The notes below the pieces were generated by a model. The model was not told the DNA's origin. It saw nothing but the letters and a program-made list of their open reading frames with translations, and searched no databases. Shown here in pieces: positions 1 to 5,230 of a stretch of 7,012 nt of DNA. Origin of the DNA: JADJPL01 sp964607915 (GTDB lineage: Bacteria > Bacteroidota > Bacteroidia > Chitinophagales > Saprospiraceae); NCBI GenBank assembly GCA_964607915.1, contig CAZSMU010000174.1, forward strand, positions 1 through 7,012, given 5' to 3'. Both the position numbers and the translations under genes were made by a program. The stretch's first letter is position 1, and the number at the start of each line of letters is the position of its first letter.

Positions 1-99
1 GCCATTGCCCACCCCAGGGCCCTCCGCGTGGAGGGCTCTGAGGAAAAGTGGCAAAAGGCCATGGACGAACTAAATCGGCGGATGAGACGGGGGCGTTGA
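1..99 (+). CDS. 3' end of an unrecognised gene (partial)
   Basis: Frame 1 is open from the window edge to a TGA at 97-99. It encodes a 32-residue tail that begins AIAHPRALRVEGSEEKW and ends in an Arg-rich helix-like stretch (ELNRRMRRGR). The high charge, the lack of low-complexity sequence and the convergent position facing the lipoprotein gene (46-base gap) fit a real C-terminus. I do not recognise the family, and 99 bases is too short to exclude a chance open frame. A strong hairpin (positions 15-40) lies inside the frame. The start and the rest of the gene are outside the window. Confidence 0.42.
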   Translation, partial: AIAHPRALRVEGSEEKWQKAMDELNRRMRRGR

Positions 100-145
100 C
101 TGGAATGGGAAAGCTTCTTTATGTGCAGTCCCCTGCCCCAACCAT

Positions 146-1093
146 TCAAAACTCCCCTACCGATAGGGTATAACCTGCCCCCTGGGTATTAGGACAACTC
201 ACCGCGATTCGAAGGTCGCCGGCTTGTTCGGGCGTACCTTCCCACTCGGTACCGCTGGCCAGAAGTACTTTGCCGGCGGGGTCGGAGATGCGCAGCATAC
301 AGCCAGCAGGCGATTCTATCCGAATCACAACTGTTTGATACTGGCGCAGGCGAAGCAGGTAGTTTCGCGGCTGCGCACCCTGAAGGGTTCCCTTTAGCTG
401 GGTTGCATCGCCGTTGTAGTAGATGCGGTCGCCGTCGGGTTGGGCCGCCCTACCTGCTGCCGGGCTGCCCTTGGCAGCCATCTGCCGGGTCAGGTCTTCC
501 CGGTAGCGCAGGCTGCGCATCAGGATTTCGTTTTCAGCACCGGGCTCGGGGGTGTATTCCTCAAAAGGCAGGTCCTCGAGTACCACGTCGGAGGCATCCT
601 GCAGGACGCGCTTGCGCTGAAGGGCTGCAAACAGGCTTCCCGACCCATCGAAGTACAAACGGGACTCCTGTGCACAGGGCCCCGGCTCGTCGGGGCTGCA
701 GCGCTTGTACACGACGATTTCGCGGTACAGGGCCGGCCGGCCACTGTCGTCCAGGTATAGCCATTCATAAGTTTCTTTGCCCAGCCCCGCATAGGTCAAG
801 GCGCTGCGGATAAGCCGCAGACGGCCCTCCCGCTCGAAGCCTTCCAATTTGCCGCTGCCTTGCGCATTTTTGTACGGCGAGGCGACCCGGCCGGGCTCCC
901 CCGGGTCAGAAAAGGCAGTCACCAAAGTATCCCATACAGCGGTGCGGGGCAGGTCTGTTGAGACGGGCGCATCCTCAGCCAGTCCGCTTGCAGGGGAGAA
1001 AGCAGCAGGAGTATCTTTTTTGCCTTTACACGCCAGCACCAGGGCAAAAAGGGACAGAGAGATGAAGAAAAGGAAAATATATCGGGTACGCAT
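146..1093 (-). CDS. Predicted lipoprotein with C-terminal PPC-like beta domain
   Basis: This 315-residue protein starts MRTRYIFLFF. It has a hydrophobic signal (about residues 5-21) and a lipobox-like end, V-L-A-C, with lipidation predicted at Cys22. A Pro/Ala/Ser-rich linker follows, then a mixed region (about 85-165) with short strand-like repeats such as WLYLDDSGRPALYREIVVY and SRLYFDGSGSLFAAL. The last 96 residues (about 220-315) run KGTLQGAQPRNYLLRL, an aromatic/hydrophobic core, DPAGKVLL and GYTLSV. This resembles pre-peptidase C-terminal / g-type lysozyme inhibitor-like beta-sandwich domains. Cys265 and Cys300 could form a disulfide. The frame stays open upstream to 1945, but that part is antisense-like shadow inside the acyltransferase gene. 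The ATG at 1093, directly before the signal peptide and 14 bases after the previous stop, is the start chosen. It is the last gene of the minus-strand cluster. Function is unknown; a periplasmic or surface binding role is inference. Confidence 0.8.
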   Translation of the reverse strand: MRTRYIFLFFISLSLFALVLACKGKKDTPAAFSPASGLAEDAPVSTDLPRTAVWDTLVTAFSDPGEPGRVASPYKNAQGSGKLEGFEREGRLRLIRSALTYAGLGKETYEWLYLDDSGRPALYREIVVYKRCSPDEPGPCAQESRLYFDGSGSLFAALQRKRVLQDASDVVLEDLPFEEYTPEPGAENEILMRSLRYREDLTRQMAAKGSPAAGRAAQPDGDRIYYNGDATQLKGTLQGAQPRNYLLRLRQYQTVVIRIESPAGCMLRISDPAGKVLLASGTEWEGTPEQAGDLRIAVSCPNTQGAGYTLSVGEF

Positions 1094-1107
1094 ATCGAAA
1101 AAATGGA

Positions 1108-2034
1108 TTATCGTTTCAAGAGGGCAAAGAGCGGATGGGAGTATTTCCAGACGAAGAAATAGGCCGTCTGCCGTGCCCCGAATTGCCGGCGTATCGCTTC
1201 GACTTCGGGCAACATGCTGCCTTCGAAGTCGAAATGGTCCAGGCCCAGCTCCCGGTGTGCAAAACATATTGCCTGCCAGAGTATCCATATACCGGCGCCA
1301 CTGCTGCGCAGCGCGGGGTCGTCGCCCGATAGGTGGTAGTAGGCCGAGTGGGTATCCCAAATCAAGTAGGCAGCAGAATGGGTGCGGCCCTGTGGATCCA
1401 CGGCAAAGAAAATTTGCCTCTGCCCCCGCTCTGCGAGTGCCGCATCGTGCCTGAGAAATGCCTGTTTGGAGAAAGGTGGTTTCAGCCCTTTTCGGGCAAA
1501 GCTCAGGGCATTCAGCGCAAAAAAGCGATGGGCATCGTCCGAGCACTCCAGACGTACGCGTTCCTCTGCCTTCAATATGTTGCGCCGCATGTTGCGGTTG
1601 ATTCCCCGGAAAACGGCGTCTGTATTTTGGATGTTCAGCAAATAGGTGTAGCGCGTTTCCTGTCGAAACCCATTCCAATAGAAAGGAAGCCAGTTTTGCA
1701 GGCGGTAGTGGAAATTTTGCATGAACCCGTCGAGGCGGGGCATCTTTGCGAGGAGTTCCTGAAGTACAGCATGTTGCGCGCCCAAGTCTTTGGAGGGGGT
1801 GGCTTCCCAGGGGCCCATGTATTTGACAAAGGGAGGCATAGTGGCATAGCGGAAACCCCATTTTTTTTTCACAAAAAATGGCCAGACTGCAACGGGGTCG
1901 GCGGCGTCGCCCGAGAGCACAGCCGACCAGGAGCCTCCTTCGCATACGGCGTCCAGGTACCAGTCCTGGTAAAAGACGGGCAACTGTGTCTGTCGTTGAC
2001 AGAAAAGGCGGTAGGCGGTTTGCTGATCCTCCAT
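1108..2034 (-). CDS. FemAB/BioF2-like GNAT-family acyltransferase
   Basis: This 308-residue cytoplasmic protein has the layout of the GNAT_acetyltransf_6 (BioF2-like/FemAB-related) group. The N-terminal part has FYQDWYLDAV (21-30) and an aromatic WPFFVKKKWGFRY segment (51-63). A basic helix RNMRRNILKAEE (147-158) follows, then the GNAT core with AAYLIWD (221-227) and YYHLSGDDP (232-240). The typical C-terminal motif LDHFDFEGSMLPEVEAI lies at about 265-281, followed by QFGARQTAYFFVWKY. FemAB-fold enzymes transfer aminoacyl or acyl groups to peptidoglycan or cell-surface polysaccharide precursors; the substrate here cannot be read. The ATG at 2034 lies 9 bases after the methyltransferase stop and has no clear Shine-Dalgarno. 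Codons 56-58 are a run of nine A bases (1861-1869), a potential slippage site. The length is normal for the group. Confidence 0.82.
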   Translation of the reverse strand: MEDQQTAYRLFCQRQTQLPVFYQDWYLDAVCEGGSWSAVLSGDAADPVAVWPFFVKKKWGFRYATMPPFVKYMGPWEATPSKDLGAQHAVLQELLAKMPRLDGFMQNFHYRLQNWLPFYWNGFRQETRYTYLLNIQNTDAVFRGINRNMRRNILKAEERVRLECSDDAHRFFALNALSFARKGLKPPFSKQAFLRHDAALAERGQRQIFFAVDPQGRTHSAAYLIWDTHSAYYHLSGDDPALRSSGAGIWILWQAICFAHRELGLDHFDFEGSMLPEVEAIRRQFGARQTAYFFVWKYSHPLFALLKR

Positions 2035-2043
2035 AGCAGTCTG

Positions 2044-2679
2044 TTAAACCCGCTGCAGGATGCTGAGTCCGTCGCGCAGGGGCAGCATGAGGGTAGTGAC
2101 GCGGGGGTCGGCGGCTACTTTTTCATTGAATTCCTGCATGATGCGGGTATCTTTATCGGGATGGGGGTTTGTGATTTTCCCTCCCCAGAGCACGTTGTCT
2201 GCCAGCAGCAGACCGCCGGGCCGTACGCGGTCTACTACGAGGTCGAAGTAGTGGGCGTAATCCTGTTTGCCGGCATCCATGAAGACGAAATCAAAAGGCA
2301 CCGGCAAGCAGGGTATCCGTTCCTGGGCCTGCCCGATATGGAGTTGGATGGCTTCTTCCTTCCCGGCCAGGCGGATGTATTTGCGGATGAGGGCCTCGTG
2401 TTCCGGATTGGCTTCAATGGTGTGCAGTACGCCGCCCGGGGCCAGGCCTTCGGCAATACAAAGGGCCCCATAACCGGTGAAGGTGCCGATTTCGAGCGCG
2501 TTGCGGGGCTGGAGCAAGCGAGAGAGCAGGCTCAGCAGGGCGCCCTGCAGGGGGCCGCTCATCATTTGAGGGGCCAGAGTTTTGAGGTGTGTCTCACGCT
2601 CCAGGTCGTAGAGCAGCCTGGACGGAGGCTGCGAATGCGCCGTGCAGTAGTCGTACAGGTTTTTCAGAGGAAATTGCAT
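2044..2679 (-). CDS. Class I SAM-dependent O-methyltransferase (COMT-like, family 3)
   Basis: This 211-residue enzyme closely follows the bacterial O-methyltransferase family 3 (PF01596/COG4122) pattern. SAM motif I is ALEIGTFTGYGAL (61-73), the ribose-binding acid is in TIEANPE (Glu89), and DFVFMDAGKQDY (130-141) carries the expected metal ligand Asp135 and catalytic-type Lys138. LLLADNVLWGGK (157-168) carries Asp161/Asn162 metal ligands, and LPLRDGLSILQR (199-210) is the usual ending. Family members methylate catechol-like or caffeoyl-type hydroxyls with a divalent metal. The physiological acceptor is unknown here. The start at 2679 gives the usual N-terminal helix (LYDYCTAHSQPPSRLLYDLERET) and leaves 13 bases from the permease stop. 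Full length, with all core motifs intact. Confidence 0.93.
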   Translation of the reverse strand: MQFPLKNLYDYCTAHSQPPSRLLYDLERETHLKTLAPQMMSGPLQGALLSLLSRLLQPRNALEIGTFTGYGALCIAEGLAPGGVLHTIEANPEHEALIRKYIRLAGKEEAIQLHIGQAQERIPCLPVPFDFVFMDAGKQDYAHYFDLVVDRVRPGGLLLADNVLWGGKITNPHPDKDTRIMQEFNEKVAADPRVTTLMLPLRDGLSILQRV

Positions 2680-2692
2680 AACTGCGTATCCG

Positions 2693-3490
2693 TTAACCGC
2701 CCCGCAGGTGTTGGAGCACGAGGGCAGGCAGGTGAAAAAGTTGCAGAAGTACCAGGATCACCGTAATCACCAGCAGGCGGTGCGCCACGATACCGGCTTT
2801 GGGGTGCGTAGCGGCAAAATGGGCGGTGACATAGCCCCCAACGCCCTGGCCTACGGCGATGGCAAGGCCGACCGGCCAGTTGATCATCCCCTTGGCCTGG
2901 AAAAGAAGGATGGCCAGCGTCGTATAGATGCCCGTCACCGTAACTTTGACGACGTTGCTTTCAATGATGCTGTAACGGGCCACCAGTACCATCAAGGCCA
3001 GGAAAAAGACCCCCATCCCCAGTTGGATGAAGCCCCCGTAAAAGCCCAGGGCCAGAAAACAGGGCACCGCTATCCAGAGCGACATTTTTTTGGTGGGATC
3101 TGTTTCCCGTAGCCAGCGCTCGGGCTTTATCCAGATCACGAACAGCATGAACACGAGCAAAAACCGGAATACCTGGATAAACTGCTCATTGCTGATCCAC
3201 ACAGCCACCCACATGCCGAACACCGACCCCGCTACCATCAGCCCGATAATCCACCAGCTGCGGCTAAGGTCGAACTTCCCGCTGCGGTGGTAGGCTCCTA
3301 CGCTGGCATAGCTCTGTGCCGCTATGCCGATGCGGTTGGTGGCGTTGGCCGCACCCCCCGGCAACCCAATCAGCTCGGTGAGGATAGCCAGTGTAATCGC
3401 CGATCCATTGCCCGCCAGCGTATTGACCGCACCTGCAGCTACACCGCCCAGGGCAGACAGCAAGTAGTGGTACCAGCTCAAATCTTCCAT
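2693..3490 (-). CDS. TauE/SafE-family membrane permease
   Basis: This 265-residue integral membrane protein has about seven to eight hydrophobic segments (roughly 9-43, 78-100, 106-121, 138-165, 184-198, 204-222, 236-254). The two half-repeats typical of TauE/SafE (PF01925) are visible: GGVAAGAVNTLAGNGSAITL (15-34), with PGGAANATNRIG following, and GFYGGFIQLGMGVFFLAL (149-166). Members export or import sulfite, sulfoacetate, taurine-type or other organic anions across the inner membrane. The substrate here is unknown, and no sulfur-metabolism gene is nearby. Its ATG directly abuts the TAA of the epimerase gene with zero spacing, which suggests translational coupling. Length is normal for the family. 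Confidence 0.92.
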   Translation of the reverse strand: MEDLSWYHYLLSALGGVAAGAVNTLAGNGSAITLAILTELIGLPGGAANATNRIGIAAQSYASVGAYHRSGKFDLSRSWWIIGLMVAGSVFGMWVAVWISNEQFIQVFRFLLVFMLFVIWIKPERWLRETDPTKKMSLWIAVPCFLALGFYGGFIQLGMGVFFLALMVLVARYSIIESNVVKVTVTGIYTTLAILLFQAKGMINWPVGLAIAVGQGVGGYVTAHFAATHPKAGIVAHRLLVITVILVLLQLFHLPALVLQHLRGG

Positions 3491-3895
3491 TTAGTGGATG
3501 GTTTGGCAGAGTTCGAGCAATACCCCGTTTGCGCTTTTCGGGTGCAGGAAGCAGACCAGCTTCCCGTCGGCCCCGCGCTTGGGTATCTCGTTGAGGAGCT
3601 GAAACCCCTGAGCCCGGAGCCGCTCCATTTCCACATAAATATCGTCCACTTCAAAAGCGATGTGGTGCAGGCCTTCTCCCCTTTTTTCAATATATCTGGC
3701 GATAGCACTCTCGGGCGCAGTGGCTTCCAGCAACTCGACTTTGGCTTCGCCCGCATGAAAAAACGAGGTTTTCACATGCTCGGAGTCCACCGTTTCTTCC
3801 TTGTAGGGCATACTGCCCAAGAGCTGCGCAAACAGGTCGTTGGCTGTTTGAAGGTCTTTTACGGCAATGCCTATATGTTCCAAGCGTAAAAACAT
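3491..3895 (-). CDS. mce: Methylmalonyl-CoA epimerase
   Basis: This 134-residue glyoxalase/VOC-fold protein interconverts (R)- and (S)-methylmalonyl-CoA between propionyl-CoA carboxylase and the B12-dependent mutase, in propionate breakdown or succinate-to-propionate fermentation. The start LRLEHIGIAVKDLQTA is diagnostic. The predicted metal ligands are all present: His7 (HIGIAV), Glu54 (KVELLE), His78 (GLHHIAFEV) and Glu128 (VLLELCQ). SAIARYIEKRGEGLHHIAFEVDDI (63-86) is typical of true epimerases rather than other VOC dioxygenases. Length matches the family. It is the first gene of the minus-strand cluster. No mutase or carboxylase subunit lies in the window, so the pathway genes must be elsewhere. 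ATG at 3895, with a purine-rich GAGGAAAAA stretch starting 17 bases upstream. Confidence 0.94.
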   Translation of the reverse strand: MFLRLEHIGIAVKDLQTANDLFAQLLGSMPYKEETVDSEHVKTSFFHAGEAKVELLEATAPESAIARYIEKRGEGLHHIAFEVDDIYVEMERLRAQGFQLLNEIPKRGADGKLVCFLHPKSANGVLLELCQTIH

Positions 3896-3911
3896 GCGCG
3901 TATTTTTTCCT

Positions 3912-3942
3912 CAATGTCTGAAACGTTTTTGACATGCGCAAA
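3912..3942 (-). promoter_or_regulatory. Weak candidate promoter for the epimerase cluster
   Basis: On the minus strand a TTTG (3942-3939) is followed by exactly 19 bases and then AGACATTG (3919-3912). The spacing equals the Bacteroidota consensus TTTG-N19-TAnnTTTG, but the -7 box matches only its last three fixed positions. No better match was seen between 3896 and 4000 on this strand. Placement before the first gene of the cluster is the main support. Confidence 0.22.
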
Positions 3943-3972
3943 CCAGACTTCAAGGGGAACGGAAAATTTTGC

Positions 3973-4005
3973 TTTCATACCATATAAACAATTGCGTTAT
4001 CTTTG
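3973..4005 (+). promoter_or_regulatory. Bacteroidota-type promoter for the fabH-like gene
   Basis: TATCTTTG at 3998-4005 is a perfect match to the -7 element TAnnTTTG used by the primary sigma factor of Bacteroidota. Upstream, TTTC at 3973-3976 sits 21 bases away and is a 3-of-4 match to the -33 element; an exact TTTG at 3968-3971 is 26 bases away and probably too far. Transcription would begin near 4010-4012 and give a leader of about 145 bases before the ATG at 4157. Confidence 0.6.
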
Positions 4006-4018
4006 CGCGTCGTCAGAC

Positions 4019-4134
4019 TTGTTGCGAAGGGAATCCTCAAAGGGTCAAAAAGGCTCTTTTTTGCCTTTCTCGCGGACTCTCGCAACAAATCTGTTTTTTC
4101 GACAGGCGCATCAAGGCAGTCGCCTGCGCCCGTC
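4019..4134 (+). promoter_or_regulatory. Structured 5' leader of the fabH-like gene (two stem-loops)
   Basis: Between the predicted start of transcription and the ATG are two inverted repeats. The first is a perfect 9-bp stem, TTGTTGCGA (4019-4027) with TCGCAACAA (4080-4088). It encloses an inner hairpin AAAGGC/GCCTTT (4049-4054 with 4063-4068), and an alternative AAAAAG/CTTTTT pairing uses the same bases. The second pairs GACAGGCGCA (4101-4110) with TGCGCCCGTC (4125-4134), 9 of 10 paired, around a 14-base loop. A smaller AGGC/GCCT hairpin (4114-4125) competes with its closing pair. The second stem ends 22 bases before the ATG. No known riboswitch family is recognised, and a regulatory role is inferred from position only. 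Confidence 0.4.
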
Positions 4135-4156
4135 TTTAAGATAAAAATCAGGTACC

Positions 4157-5230
4157 ATGCTCAACACCGTAATCACAGGAATAGGCTCGTATATCCCCCC
4201 TGTAGAAGTGACCAACGAGGATTTTCTCAATCATGAGTTCTATACCGAAGACGGGCAACCTATCACCGCACCGACTTCTGAAGTAGTGCATAAGCTGGAA
4301 GCCATCACCGGCATCCGCGCACGCCGCTATGCGGAAAACAACCAGAATACATCCGATATCGCCGCCATAGCGGCCCGCCATGCGGTCGAAGATGCCGGCG
4401 TGGACCCCGAAACCATAGACCAGATTATCGTCGCCCAAAATTTCGGCGATATGTTGCCCGGCTCCTACCAGCCCGATATGCTGCCCAGCATAGCCTCCCG
4501 CGTGAAATATGCGTTGGGCATCAAAAATATACACTGCGTCGCATACGACGTGATTTTCGGCTGCCCGGGATGGATACAGGGCTTCATACAAGCCGATGCG
4601 TATTTCAAGGCCGGAGTAGCCAAAAAGGCATTGGTCATCGGGGCAGATACCCTTTCCCGCATCACCGACCCGCACGATCGCGATGCGATGATTTTTGCAG
4701 ACGGCGCCGGGGCAGTCGTACTCGAAGCCCGCGAAGAACCCCAAAAACGAGGCGTATTAGCCACCGCTGCCATCACCCATTCCCAGGAGGATACATACTA
4801 TCTGAAAATGGACGGGTCCTATAAACCCGGCCAGGACGAAAAACAGCGCTATATCAAAATGCAGGGCCGGAAAATTTACGAATACGCCCTCACCTACGTC
4901 CCGCAAGCCATGATGGAATGCCTCAAAAAAGCGGGAATCGAAGATATTCACGAAGTGAAAAAAATCTTCATCCACCAGGCCAACGAAAAAATGGACGAGG
5001 CGATTATCAAACGCCTCTTCCGCCTCTACGGCGCGCGCGACTACGATACCATGGTGGCGCCCATGAATATCCACGACCTGGGCAACAGCTCCGTCGCGAC
5101 TATCCCGACCCTGCTCGACATGGTCTATCGCCGCGCTATCCCCGGTCAGGAACTGAACGAGGGCGACCTCCTGCTCTTTGCCTCCGTAGGAGCGGGTATG
5201 AACATCAATGCCATCGCCTATCGCTACTAA
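4157..5230 (+). CDS. 3-oxoacyl-ACP synthase III family protein (FabH-like)
   Basis: This 357-residue thiolase-fold enzyme is of the FabH family, which condenses an acyl-CoA with malonyl-ACP. The catalytic triad is intact: Cys136 in YDVIFGCPGW, His273 in IFIHQANEKM and Asn310 in HDLGNSSVATIPTLL. Other family marks are ITGIGSYIPP at the start, TGIRARRYA (51-59), NTSDIAAIAARHAVEDAG (64-81), FADGAGAVVLE (180-190) and LLFASVGAGMNINAIAY at the end. It is longer than the usual FabH (about 320 residues), mainly through an N-terminal insertion at about 26-44 (EFYTEDGQPITAPTSEVVH). The nucleophile context FGCPGW also differs from the usual AACAGF. This looks like the second FabH type common in Bacteroidota, not clearly the housekeeping copy, so no symbol is given. 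Starter acyl group unknown. It has its own promoter and leader, and no cotranscribed downstream gene. Confidence 0.88.
   Translation: MLNTVITGIGSYIPPVEVTNEDFLNHEFYTEDGQPITAPTSEVVHKLEAITGIRARRYAENNQNTSDIAAIAARHAVEDAGVDPETIDQIIVAQNFGDMLPGSYQPDMLPSIASRVKYALGIKNIHCVAYDVIFGCPGWIQGFIQADAYFKAGVAKKALVIGADTLSRITDPHDRDAMIFADGAGAVVLEAREEPQKRGVLATAAITHSQEDTYYLKMDGSYKPGQDEKQRYIKMQGRKIYEYALTYVPQAMMECLKKAGIEDIHEVKKIFIHQANEKMDEAIIKRLFRLYGARDYDTMVAPMNIHDLGNSSVATIPTLLDMVYRRAIPGQELNEGDLLLFASVGAGMNINAIAYRY

Noticed and set aside
151..169. CCCTA/TAGGG mini-hairpin at the end of the lipoprotein gene as a terminator
   Set aside because: The stem is only 5 bp and is followed on the minus strand by GAGTTTTG, a T-run too short and weak to call.
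731..742. GGCCGGCCGGCC palindrome in the lipoprotein gene
   Set aside because: A short, simple GC repeat that coding bias can explain; the pairing does not extend cleanly outward.
1094..1945. Upstream extension of the lipoprotein frame to 1945 (284 extra codons)
   Set aside because: The extension overlaps the acyltransferase in another frame and is rich in Arg/Pro/Cys shadow-like sequence. The signal peptide and lipobox start exactly at the ATG at 1093.
1333..2766. A 477-codon open frame on the plus strand opposite the acyltransferase and methyltransferase genes
   Set aside because: The minus-strand genes have clear family motifs throughout. The plus frame has no recognisable domain and is the kind of long antisense frame expected in GC-rich coding DNA.
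4047..4068. Terminator-like AAAAAGGC...GCCTTT hairpin with a T-run in the fabH leader
   Set aside because: The T-run lies in the loop, not after the stem, so it does not have intrinsic-terminator geometry. It is reported only as part of the leader structure.
4003..4236. Small plus-strand open frame (77 codons) starting at TTG in the fabH leader
   Set aside because: Its start lies inside the -7 promoter element, ahead of the predicted transcription start, and it runs out of frame into the fabH-like gene.
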